This document shows positions 26,808 to 35,480 of a stretch of 64,000 nt of DNA, in pieces. Made by a program: the position numbers and the translations under genes. The stretch is from Herbaspirillum sp. SJZ107 (GTDB lineage Bacteria; Pseudomonadota; Gammaproteobacteria; Burkholderiales; Burkholderiaceae_D), in assembly GCF_006715485.1 (NCBI RefSeq), contig NZ_VFNH01000004.1, forward strand, positions 558,001-622,000, given 5' to 3'. Within the stretch, counting starts at the first letter, position 1, and each line of letters starts with the position of its first letter. The notes beneath the pieces were generated by a model. That model ran no database searches, had not been told where the DNA came from, and saw only the letters and a list, made by a program, of their open reading frames with translations.

Positions 26808-29365
26808 GCGCGCTTCCTTTCCACGCCCTTGCTGCCGCCGTAATTGAAGAACTGGATGCCGAGCTGTTCGTACAAAGCCGCGCTGGCGGACTCGATCCGG
26901 GTCAACAGGTCGGTCAGCATCGCATTCCCATGGTTCAGGTCGGCGTCCGGCCGCAGCGCGACCAGTTCCTGCTTCAGGGGCAGCAGCAGGTGGGCGCCGC
27001 AGGGGCCATGGGTGTGCGCGATCTTGTCGAGGGTGCCCAGGATGCCGTTGATCTGGAACAGCACCGAGCGCGGATTGGTCTCGTCGCACAGCAGCAGGTC
27101 GAGCACCGGCAGCCATTCGGGCTGGGTCCGGTAACGCACGCGATAGGTGATGCTGCTGTCGGACAGCTCCAGCAGCCAGTCGAGGTTGCCGTTCTCGTCC
27201 ATGGCCAGCGCACGCTGCAGCACCAGGCTCTGGAATTGCAGCCGCTCCAGGCGGCGCCCGAGCGACATGAAGCGCCAGCCGAGGTCGCGCGTCATGCCGT
27301 CGAGGGCGAAGCCGGCCAGCGTCATCAGTGCAGTAGCTGCTTCGTCCAGGATGGTCATCACTTCCGACTGCGACGGCCGCTCGCCGCTGACGGCGGCCGG
27401 TTGCGCCATCCGGCTCAGGGCGCGCCAGTTGTCGGCCGAGAAGCGTTCGTGCAGCTGGTCCGCGAGCCGGTGCAGCTCCTGCTGCTGGCGCGCCAGTCCC
27501 GGGACCGCCGGCGAGACCACCGCCTGCAGCAGGGCCGCTTCGATCGCGGCATCGGTGAAGATGCCGGCGCGGCGCACGCCCGGCGCCGGCATGATGGTCT
27601 GCACGTCGATCAGCTGGAACCAGATGCACAGCGCCTCGACGGTCGGCCATTCGGCGCCGCGCTCGTCGACGCGCACGTTGAACAGGATATTCAGGGCGAC
27701 GCGCAGCAGGCGGCCGATATTGTCGCAGCGTTCCGCATGGCGCCCGAACCACAGCAGGTTTTCCGCCGTGCGGCTGGACAGGCTGGTGTCTTCGCGCACC
27801 AGGTCTTCACCGCGCACGCGGCGTTTGTGCATGCGGTGCGGCTCGGCGCGGGCGCGCGCCTGTACCCAGGTGTCCTTGCTGGCGCCGCCCTTCTGGATCG
27901 TCAGCACGCGCGCATCCGGCCCGGTGGCGACGCGGGTCAGGCCGCCGGGCATCACCACGTAGCCTTTCGGGGTGGCGCAGGCATACACGCGCAGGCCGAC
28001 GGCGCGCGGCCTCAGGCTGGGCGAGGCGCCCGGCGCCGCGCCGTCGGTCCACACCGGCGCCAGCGACAGCCGCACCACTTCCTGGGCCACGTAGTTGTCC
28101 GGATTGGCGCGCAGCCTGGCGATGAAGCCGGCGCGCCCGGCGTCGTCCAGGTCCTGGCCGAACACCGCGAACGGCGGCAGATGGGGAAAGGCCGGCTTGA
28201 TCACCAGCCGGTCGAGCCCGGCGATCACGGCTTCCAGCGCGGCCGGCTCGCCGCACCACCAGGTCGCCACCGAGGGCATCTTCAGCGGTTCGCCCAGCAG
28301 CCGCTTCGACAGCGCCGGCAGGAAGCCGAGCAGGGCGCCCGAGTCGAGCAGGCTCGAACCGAGGCTGTTGGCGACCAGCACATTGCCGCGCCGGGCGGCC
28401 TGGGTCAGCCCCGGCACGCCCAGCAGGGCGTCCTGGAGCGTGTTCTGCAGCTCCAGCGGATCGCAGGCCGCATCGTCGACCCGGCGCATGACCACGTGGA
28501 CCCGGTGCAGGCCGTCCAGGGTCTTCAGGTAGACCACGCCGTCGCGCACGGTAAGGTCGTCGCCCTCGACCAGCGGCAAGCCGAGATAGCGCGCCAGGTA
28601 GGCCTGTTCATAATAGGTTTCGGCGGCCGGGCCCGGGGTCAGCAGCACGATCAGCGGCATTTCGCCTTCGCGCAGCGGCGCCGGTGCGTCGCCCTCGGCT
28701 GCGCACAGGCGGCCCCAGTGCACCAGGCTCTCGTGCATGCTGCGGAAGAACGCCGCCGGCGAGCGCACCTTCAGGTGGCGCAGCAGGTCGGGGAAGATGG
28801 GCGTCATGATGGCGCGGTTTTCCAGCGCATAGCCGGCGCCCGAGGGCGCCTGGGTGCGGTCGGCGATCACCCACCAGCGGCCGTCGGACGCGCGCGCCAG
28901 GTCGACCGCATAGAAATGCAGGGCGATGTCGTCATGGTGCCGCATGCCGTGGCAGGGGCGCAGGAAACCGCCATTGCCGTGCACCAGCGCCGGCGGCAGC
29001 AGGCCTTCGCGCAGCAGGTCCTCGTTGCCGTAGACGTCGCACAGGATCTTGTTGAGCAGCGTGGCGCGCTGGACCACGGCCGCTTCGATCGCGCTCCATT
29101 CCTCGTGCGGCAGGATCAGCGGCAGCGGGTTCAGGTCCCATGGCCGTTGCCGGCCGCCGGCGTCGCCCTGGACGTTGTAGGTGATGCCGTTTTCGCGCAC
29201 CTGGCGCTGCACCGCTTCGCGGCGCTGGCGCATCAGGTCCGGCGCTTCGTTTTCCAGGCTGGCGAGCAGGGCGCGCCAGTGCGCGCGCGGCACCCCGGCC
29301 GCGTCGAGCATTTCATCAAAACCATCCGGTGCGCCCAGATAGTGGTCAAGTAGTCGATTCGGCAT
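26804..29365 (-). CDS. Circularly permuted ATP-grasp protein fused to alpha-E domain
   Basis: This 853-residue fusion has a circularly permuted ATP-grasp type 2 domain over about residues 30-510 (DRTQAPSGAGYALENRAIM, VMPGGLTRVATGP, QKGGASKDTWV). An alpha-E helical domain runs from about residue 525 to the end (SLSSRTAENLLWFGRHAERC). ATP-grasp amidoligases of this type are predicted to form amide bonds in peptide-like products. The same two domains are encoded as separate genes on the opposite strand at 32969-35423, so the locus carries a fused and a split version. It lies between the two transglutaminases. Confidence 0.9.
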   Translation of the reverse strand: MPNRLLDHYLGAPDGFDEMLDAAGVPRAHWRALLASLENEAPDLMRQRREAVQRQVRENGITYNVQGDAGGRQRPWDLNPLPLILPHEEWSAIEAAVVQRATLLNKILCDVYGNEDLLREGLLPPALVHGNGGFLRPCHGMRHHDDIALHFYAVDLARASDGRWWVIADRTQAPSGAGYALENRAIMTPIFPDLLRHLKVRSPAAFFRSMHESLVHWGRLCAAEGDAPAPLREGEMPLIVLLTPGPAAETYYEQAYLARYLGLPLVEGDDLTVRDGVVYLKTLDGLHRVHVVMRRVDDAACDPLELQNTLQDALLGVPGLTQAARRGNVLVANSLGSSLLDSGALLGFLPALSKRLLGEPLKMPSVATWWCGEPAALEAVIAGLDRLVIKPAFPHLPPFAVFGQDLDDAGRAGFIARLRANPDNYVAQEVVRLSLAPVWTDGAAPGASPSLRPRAVGLRVYACATPKGYVVMPGGLTRVATGPDARVLTIQKGGASKDTWVQARARAEPHRMHKRRVRGEDLVREDTSLSSRTAENLLWFGRHAERCDNIGRLLRVALNILFNVRVDERGAEWPTVEALCIWFQLIDVQTIMPAPGVRRAGIFTDAAIEAALLQAVVSPAVPGLARQQQELHRLADQLHERFSADNWRALSRMAQPAAVSGERPSQSEVMTILDEAATALMTLAGFALDGMTRDLGWRFMSLGRRLERLQFQSLVLQRALAMDENGNLDWLLELSDSSITYRVRYRTQPEWLPVLDLLLCDETNPRSVLFQINGILGTLDKIAHTHGPCGAHLLLPLKQELVALRPDADLNHGNAMLTDLLTRIESASAALYEQLGIQFFNYGGSKGVERKRA

Positions 29366-29408
29366 GGGCGCGGCTGCGGCTGCGGTAGAAGTGGAACATC
29401 ATAACCGG

Positions 29409-32400
29409 TCAGTCCGGCTGCCAGCGCAGGTCGAGCGTCATCGGGAAGCCGGGGTTGAGCTCCTCCTTGCGTACCGTCATGGGTCCCGGCGTGTGGCCGT
29501 GCGGCCAGAAGCGCGCGACACGGCGTGCCTCGGCGGCGTTGGCATTCACCGGCGCACCCGTCTCGTTGCGTCCGCCGGGGTGCGCCACATGGTAGGTGCA
29601 GCCGCCGATCGCGCGCCCGCTCCAGGTGTCGACCAGGTCGAACACCAGCGGCGCCTGCACCCCGATGCTCGGGTGCAGGGCCGACCACGGGCTCCAGGCG
29701 CGGAAGCGCACGCCGGCCACGTATTCGCCCGGGATACCGGTCGGATGCAGCGGCAGCGGGCGTCCGTTGCAGGTGACCACGTGGCGGCCGTCGGTCAGGC
29801 CGCGCACCCGCAGCTGCATCCGCTCCACCGACGAATCGACATAGCGCGCCGTGCCCCCGGCGCCCACTTCCTCGCCGAGCACGTTCCAGGGCTCGATCGC
29901 CTGGCGCAGCTCCATCTCGACGCCTTCGTAGACGACGGTGCCGAAGCGCGGGAAGCGGAATTCGATGAAGGGATCGAACCAGTGGTCTTCGAAGGCGTAG
30001 CCGGCCGCGCGCAGGTCGCGGGCGACGTCGCGGATATCCTGGGCGACGAAATGCGGCAGCATCCAGCGGTCGTGCAGGGCGGTACCCCAGTGCACCAGCT
30101 TGGCCTGGAAGGGCTGCTGCCAGAAGCGCGCCACCAGGGCGCGCAGCAGCAGCATCTGCAGCAGGCTCATGCGTTCATGCGGCGGCATCTCGAAGGCGCG
30201 GAATTCGACCAGGCCGAGGCGGCCGGTCGGGCCGTCGGGCGAATACAGCTTGTCGATCGAGAATTCCGAGCGGTGCGTATTGCCGGTCAGGTCGACCAGC
30301 AGATTGCGCAGCAGGCGGTCCACCATCCATGGCTTGTCGCCAGGGTGCAGGGTCGGCAGCACCTTGTCCATTTGCTGGAATGCGATCGCCAGCTCGTACA
30401 GGTTGTCGTCGCGCGCTTCGTCCACCCGCGGCGCCTGGCTGGTCGGGCCAATGAAGGTGCCCGAGAACAGGTAGGACAGGGCCGGGTGCACCTGCCAGTA
30501 GGTGATCAGACTTTTCAGCAGGTCCGGCCGGCGCAGCATCGGGCTGTCTTCGGCGGTAGCGCCGCCCAGGGTAGCGTGGTTGCCGCCGCCGGTGCCGGTG
30601 TGGCGCCCGTCGTACATGAATTTCTCGGTGCCCAGGCGGGTCAGGCGCGCTTCCTGGTACAGGGTCGACATGTTGTAGACCAGTTCATTCCAGCTGGCGG
30701 CCGGATGGATGTTGACCTCGATCACGCCAGGGTCGGGCGTGACGCTGAGCAGCTTGATGCGCGGGTCGCGCGGCGGCGCATAGCCTTCGATGCGCAGCTT
30801 CATTTTCAGCCTGGCGGCGGTGTTCTCGACTGCCGTGACCAGTGCCAGGTAATCCTCGATCCGCTTCAGGGGCGGCATGAAGATGTACAGGCGGCCGGCG
30901 CGTACTTCGACGCACAGCGCGGTATGGATGACCTCGCGCGCGCTCGGGTCGGCCGGTTGGGCCGGTGCGGCTGGCTTGGCGGTCTTGTGCGCCGATCTGT
31001 TGCCCGGCTTGTGGGCGGATTTGTCCGCTGTCCTGTCCGCTGCTCTGTCTGCGGATTTGCCGGCAGAGAGGGCCAGGATTGGCCGCTTGTCCTTTTTCTC
31101 GACCGCCAGCGCGCCGCGCGGCGCAAACGGATCGACATCGAACTCGACCTCGCGCTCTTCCGGCAGCACCCACGGCAGCGTGGCCAACGGCAGCCGCAAG
31201 CCGATCGGCGAGTCGCCCTCGATCAGGTACAGGTGCTCGCGCCGGATCGGCCAGGCAGAGGTTTGCCAGGTGGTGCCGAGCATGACGGCCGGATCGTACT
31301 CCCTGGCCTTCAGGGGCAGCACGTAGCCGGCCACCTGTCCCAGGCCACGCTCCAGCAGGCGCGCCAGCCGGCGCCGCTCTTCCGGCGCCTTCAGGTCGGC
31401 CTGCAAGGGGTCGATGTTGCGCGGCAGCGCCTGCTCGCGCTGGGACTGCAGCAGCACGTCTTCATACGCCGGGATGGCACTGCCGGCAGGCAGACCGAGC
31501 GACTTGACCAGTTCCGCGATGAAGCGTCCGGCTTCGTCGCTGCCGTAGCCGTCGTCCACGTCTTCGTCCGAGAACAGGCTTGGATCGAACCACATGGGCT
31601 GGCCGTCGACGCGCCAGTAGATATTCAGCGCCCAGCGCGGCAACGGTTCGCCTGGATACCATTTGCCCTGGCCGTAGTGCAGCATGCCGCCCGGCGCAAA
31701 GTGGTTCTTCAGCCGGTGCATCAGCTGGCCCGCCAGTTCGCGCTTCTTGTCGCCATGTGCGAGGGTGTTCCATTCGGCCCCGTCCATGTCGTCGATCGAG
31801 ACGAAGGTGGGTTCACCGCCCTGGGTCAGGCGCACGTCCTGGCGTTTCAGGTCGGCATCGACCTGCTGGCCCAGCTGGTCGATTTTCTGCCAGTCCGCTT
31901 CCGAGTACGGCTTGGTCACGCGCGGGTCCTCGTGGATGCGGGTGACGGTCATTTCGTGGAAGAATTCGACCTCGGCCGGGTCGGTGAAGCCGCTGACCGG
32001 CGCCGCCGATGACGGCATCGCCGTGCAGGCGAGCGGAATATGGCCTTCGCCGGCCATCATGCCTGAAGTGGGATCGAGCCCGATCCAGCCGGCGCCGGGA
32101 ATGTACACCTCGGTCCATGCGTGCAGGTCGGTGAAGTCTTCGGCGGGGCCACTGGGTCCGTCCAGCGCCTCCTGGTCGGCGCGCAGCTGGATCAGGTAGC
32201 CGGACACGAAACGCGCCGCCAAACCCAGCTCGCGCAGGATGTGCACCAGCAGCCAGCCGCTGTCGCGGCAGGAGCCGGAGCACAGCTGCAGGGTGTCTTC
32301 CGGCGTCTGGACGCCGGGTTCCATCCGCAGCAGGTAGCCGATGCGGCCTTGCAGGCGCTGGTTGATGGCCACCAGGAAGTCGATCGTCGACATCGGATCG

Positions 32401-32819
32401 GCCAGCAGCTCGCGCCGGACGGCCGCCACGAATTCGGTCAGGAGCGGCCCCGCCGGGTCCTTGTGCAGATAGGCGCCCAGTTCGGTCTTCAGCTGCTCCG
32501 GATACGCGAACGGAAATTTTTCGGCATAGCTCTCGATGAAGAAATCGAATGGATTGATGACGGTCATGTCCGCCACCAGGTCGACCGTGAACTCGAGCTT
32601 GTCCGCTTTCTCCGGGAATACAAAACGGCCGATGTAATTACCGTAAGGGTCTTGCTGCCAGTTGATGAAATGCGTCTCCGGCTCGACCTTCAGCGAATAC
32701 GACAGGATCGGCGTGCGCGCATGGGGCGCCGGCCGCAGGCGCACTTCATGCGGCGACAGGGCGACCGGCCGGTCGTAACGGTAACTGGTCTTGTGGTGGA
32801 GCGCGATACGGATTGCCAT
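29409..32819 (-). CDS. Transglutaminase-like protein fused to DUF2126 amidoligase
   Basis: This 1136-residue protein starts with a bacterial-transglutaminase N-domain (IALHHKTSYRYDRPV). A transglutaminase core follows, with C184 (SGSCRDSGW), a His in DLHAWTEVY and an Asp in GLDPTSG. The remaining ~850 residues are DUF2126, a predicted amidoligase region (QGGEPTFVSIDDMDG, TGTGGGNHATLGG). Near residues 585-630 there is a Lys/Arg/Asp/Ala linker of imperfect pentamers such as KSADRAADRTADK. It is the first gene of the minus-strand operon, divergent from the split ATP-grasp/alpha-E pair across 149 bp. Confidence 0.92.
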   Translation of the reverse strand: MAIRIALHHKTSYRYDRPVALSPHEVRLRPAPHARTPILSYSLKVEPETHFINWQQDPYGNYIGRFVFPEKADKLEFTVDLVADMTVINPFDFFIESYAEKFPFAYPEQLKTELGAYLHKDPAGPLLTEFVAAVRRELLADPMSTIDFLVAINQRLQGRIGYLLRMEPGVQTPEDTLQLCSGSCRDSGWLLVHILRELGLAARFVSGYLIQLRADQEALDGPSGPAEDFTDLHAWTEVYIPGAGWIGLDPTSGMMAGEGHIPLACTAMPSSAAPVSGFTDPAEVEFFHEMTVTRIHEDPRVTKPYSEADWQKIDQLGQQVDADLKRQDVRLTQGGEPTFVSIDDMDGAEWNTLAHGDKKRELAGQLMHRLKNHFAPGGMLHYGQGKWYPGEPLPRWALNIYWRVDGQPMWFDPSLFSDEDVDDGYGSDEAGRFIAELVKSLGLPAGSAIPAYEDVLLQSQREQALPRNIDPLQADLKAPEERRRLARLLERGLGQVAGYVLPLKAREYDPAVMLGTTWQTSAWPIRREHLYLIEGDSPIGLRLPLATLPWVLPEEREVEFDVDPFAPRGALAVEKKDKRPILALSAGKSADRAADRTADKSAHKPGNRSAHKTAKPAAPAQPADPSAREVIHTALCVEVRAGRLYIFMPPLKRIEDYLALVTAVENTAARLKMKLRIEGYAPPRDPRIKLLSVTPDPGVIEVNIHPAASWNELVYNMSTLYQEARLTRLGTEKFMYDGRHTGTGGGNHATLGGATAEDSPMLRRPDLLKSLITYWQVHPALSYLFSGTFIGPTSQAPRVDEARDDNLYELAIAFQQMDKVLPTLHPGDKPWMVDRLLRNLLVDLTGNTHRSEFSIDKLYSPDGPTGRLGLVEFRAFEMPPHERMSLLQMLLLRALVARFWQQPFQAKLVHWGTALHDRWMLPHFVAQDIRDVARDLRAAGYAFEDHWFDPFIEFRFPRFGTVVYEGVEMELRQAIEPWNVLGEEVGAGGTARYVDSSVERMQLRVRGLTDGRHVVTCNGRPLPLHPTGIPGEYVAGVRFRAWSPWSALHPSIGVQAPLVFDLVDTWSGRAIGGCTYHVAHPGGRNETGAPVNANAAEARRVARFWPHGHTPGPMTVRKEELNPGFPMTLDLRWQPD

Positions 32820-32968
32820 GCGGGGCTGCCTTTCGATGTGGACGCGTTCGACGTTGAATGTTCGTAATACTGACTATTTAATCATGTTTATCCGCGATCC
32901 GATTGAATTGCCATTCGTATCATAGTTTTGGGACGTTTCTTGTTACTATCCCGGCATAGGAGGAGACG

Positions 32969-34381
32969 ATGCCGAATTTTTACGATGAGATGTATTCCAC
33001 GACGGCGACCGTGCGGCCTCATTACACCGCGTTCGCCGAGTGGCTGGCGCAACAGGCGCCGCAAGTGATCGAACAAAAAAGAGCGGAAGCCGAGCTGAAT
33101 TTCCAGCGCGTCGGGATCACGTTCGCGGTGTATGGCGACAACGCGGGCAAGGAGCGCCTGATCCCGTTCGATATCATTCCGCGCGTGATCAATGCCGCCG
33201 AGTGGAGCCGGCTGCAGGCTGGCCTGGTGCAGCGCGTGACAGCGCTGAACCTCTTCCTGCACGACGTCTACCACGACCAGGCGATCCTGAAGGCCGGTGT
33301 GATCCCGCGCGAGCAGGTGCTGAACAACGCCCAGTACCGCCCCGCCATGCAGGGCGTCAAGCTTCCTTCGGACATCTACGCGCACATTGCCGGGGTCGAC
33401 ATCGTGCGTGCAGGCGAGGGCGAGTTCTACGTACTCGAAGACAACCTGCGCGTGCCGTCCGGCGTCTCGTACATGCTGGAAAACCGCAAGATGATGATGC
33501 GCCTGTTCCCCGACCTGTTCGCGCGCAACCGCGTGGCCCCGGTCGACCACTATCCCGACCTGCTGCTCGACAACCTGCGCAGCGTGGCGCCCCCTGGCGT
33601 CGACGACCCCACCGTGGTCGTGCTCACGCCGGGCATGTACAACTCGGCCTACTTCGAGCACGCCTTCCTGGCCCAGCAGATGGGCGTGGCGCTGGTGCAG
33701 GGGCAGGACCTGTACGTGCGCGACAACACCGTCTGGATGCGTTCCACGCGCGGACCGCAGCGCGTCGACGTCATCTACCGCCGCATCGACGACGATTACC
33801 TGGACCCGCGCGCCTTCCGTCCGGAATCGACCCTCGGCGTGCCGGGCCTGCTCGACGCCGTACGCGCCGGCCGGGTCGGCCTGGCGAACGCGATCGGCAC
33901 CGGGGTTGCCGACGACAAGTCGATCTACCCGTTCGTGCCCGACATGATCGAGTTCTACCTGGGCGAAAAGCCGATCCTGAACAACGTGCCGACTTACCAG
34001 TGCCGCAAAAAGGACGAGCTGCAGTACACCCTCGACAACCTGTCCGAGCTGGTGGTCAAGGAAGTGCACGGCGCCGGCGGCTACGGCATGCTGATCGGGC
34101 CGGCGTCGACCAAGGCCGAGATCGAAGCCTTCCGCCAGCGCTTGCTGGCCAAGCCGGAAGGCTATATCGCCCAGCCCACGCTGGCCCTGTCGGCTTGCCC
34201 CACCTTCGTCGAATCGGGCATCGCCCCGCGCCATATCGACCTGCGCCCCTTCGTCCTGTCCGGCAAGAACGTGACCATGGTCCCGGGCGGCCTGACGCGC
34301 GTGGCCCTGAAGGAAGGCTCGCTGGTGGTGAATTCGTCGCAGGGCGGCGGCACCAAAGATACCTGGATATTGGAGAATTAG
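32969..34381 (+). CDS. Circularly permuted ATP-grasp protein
   Basis: This 470-residue stand-alone circularly permuted ATP-grasp type 2 protein (formerly DUF404/DUF407) has signatures YVLEDNLRVPSGVSYMLENR, VVKEVHGAGGYGMLIGP and VPGGLTRVALKEGSLVVNSS. It is a paralogue of the first half of the fused protein at 26804-29365. AGGAGGAG precedes the start. The predicted role is ATP-dependent amide bond formation. The alpha-E gene starts one base after its stop, so the two are coupled. Confidence 0.93.
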   Translation: MPNFYDEMYSTTATVRPHYTAFAEWLAQQAPQVIEQKRAEAELNFQRVGITFAVYGDNAGKERLIPFDIIPRVINAAEWSRLQAGLVQRVTALNLFLHDVYHDQAILKAGVIPREQVLNNAQYRPAMQGVKLPSDIYAHIAGVDIVRAGEGEFYVLEDNLRVPSGVSYMLENRKMMMRLFPDLFARNRVAPVDHYPDLLLDNLRSVAPPGVDDPTVVVLTPGMYNSAYFEHAFLAQQMGVALVQGQDLYVRDNTVWMRSTRGPQRVDVIYRRIDDDYLDPRAFRPESTLGVPGLLDAVRAGRVGLANAIGTGVADDKSIYPFVPDMIEFYLGEKPILNNVPTYQCRKKDELQYTLDNLSELVVKEVHGAGGYGMLIGPASTKAEIEAFRQRLLAKPEGYIAQPTLALSACPTFVESGIAPRHIDLRPFVLSGKNVTMVPGGLTRVALKEGSLVVNSSQGGGTKDTWILEN

Positions 34382-34382
34382 T

Positions 34383-35423
34383 ATGTTGAGCCGTACCGCA
34401 GATCATTTGTACTGGATGGCCCGTTATACCGAACGGGCCGAGAACACCGCGCGCATGCTCGACGTGCGCGTCCAGTACTCGCTGATGCCGCAATCCGAGC
34501 TCGCCGAGCAGCAGGGCTGGCGCACGATGCTGGGCGTGTCCGAGCTCCAGTCGCAGTTCGATGCCAAATACAGCACGCTGAGCCAGAAAGAGGTGATCGA
34601 CTTCATGGTGCGCGACCCGGACAATCCGTCCTCGATCGCCAGCTGCCTGCGCGCCGCGCGCGAGAATGCACGGGCCGTGCGCGGCAGCCTGACCACGGAA
34701 GTCTGGGAAACCAAGAACACCACCTGGCTGACGCTGCAGCAGCACCTCAAGAGCCGCATGTTCGAAACCCATCCGGGCAAGTTCCTGGAGTGGGTGAAGT
34801 ACCGCTCGCACATGTCGCGCGGGGTCACGCTGGGCACCATGTTCCAGGACGAGGCCTTCAACTTTATCCGCCTCGGCACCTTCCTGGAACGGGCCGACAA
34901 CACGGCACGCATCCTCGACGTCAAGTTCCGCTTCCTGGATGCCGACGCGATCCGGGCCGATGCGCAGGTCGAATTCTATTACCTGGCCGCCTTGCTGCGT
35001 TCGGTGTCCGCCTTCGAGACCTACCGCAAGGTGTACCGCGACGCCATTACCCTGAACCGGGTGGCCGAGCTCCTGATCCTGCAGCCGAAGATGCCGCGTT
35101 CGCTGATCGCCTGCATGTGCGCCGTCGTCGCCAACCTGCAGGAAGTGCGCAATGACTTGTCAGCGGACACCGAGCGCCTGGCCGAAAAGCTGTACGGCGA
35201 GCTGCAAACGGCGCAGATCGGCGACATCCTGCAAGAAGGCCTGCACCCCTACCTGACGCGCTTCCTGGCGTCGATTGCGGAACTGGGCAACGGCATCGGC
35301 CGCGATTTCCTGCTGCCGGTGGCGCCGGAACTGCCGGAGGAAGCGCCGGCGCCGGTGCAGGGCCAGACGCAGACCCAGAGCCAGACGCAAACCCAGACGC
35401 AAACGCAGACGCAGACGGGTTGA
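34383..35423 (+). CDS. Alpha-E domain protein with Gln-Thr repeat tail
   Basis: This 346-residue, almost entirely helical alpha-E protein begins MLSRTADHLYWMARYTERAENTARML. It matches the second half of the fused protein at 26804-29365. Its C-terminus ends in nine Gln-Thr/Ser dipeptides encoded by a hexanucleotide repeat. The alpha-E domain is of unknown biochemical activity and is nearly always linked to circularly permuted ATP-grasp genes. It is followed by a strong terminator at 35444-35480. Confidence 0.92.
   Translation: MLSRTADHLYWMARYTERAENTARMLDVRVQYSLMPQSELAEQQGWRTMLGVSELQSQFDAKYSTLSQKEVIDFMVRDPDNPSSIASCLRAARENARAVRGSLTTEVWETKNTTWLTLQQHLKSRMFETHPGKFLEWVKYRSHMSRGVTLGTMFQDEAFNFIRLGTFLERADNTARILDVKFRFLDADAIRADAQVEFYYLAALLRSVSAFETYRKVYRDAITLNRVAELLILQPKMPRSLIACMCAVVANLQEVRNDLSADTERLAEKLYGELQTAQIGDILQEGLHPYLTRFLASIAELGNGIGRDFLLPVAPELPEEAPAPVQGQTQTQSQTQTQTQTQTQTG
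35364..35417 (+). repeat. Hexanucleotide repeat coding for (Gln-Thr)9
   Basis: Nine in-frame units of cagacg or close variants (cagacc, cagagc, caaacc, caaacg) at the end of the alpha-E gene. Changes in copy number would alter tail length without a frameshift. Confidence 0.85.
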
Positions 35424-35443
35424 ACGCCCGGCGTAACAGATGG

Positions 35444-35480
35444 CGGCGCCCCGGCTGCATGGCCGGGGCGCCGTTTTTTT
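35444..35480 (+). terminator. Rho-independent terminator after alpha-E gene
   Basis: Stem cggcgccccggc (35444-35455) pairs with gccggggcgccg (35462-35473) and is followed by seven T. It reaches the stop codon region of the convergent peptidase gene. Confidence 0.9.

Noticed and set aside
31000-31065. Repeated ctgtccgct-like units as a regulatory array
   Set aside because: They lie inside a coding region and encode the charged linker of the DUF2126 protein.
29364-32012. Long open frame antisense to the DUF2126 gene, and similar ones at 26930-29353, 40625-43369, 48327-50684, 51124-53361 and 56991-59627
   Set aside because: All lie exactly opposite well-supported genes, have no ribosome sites or domain patterns, and show shadow composition.
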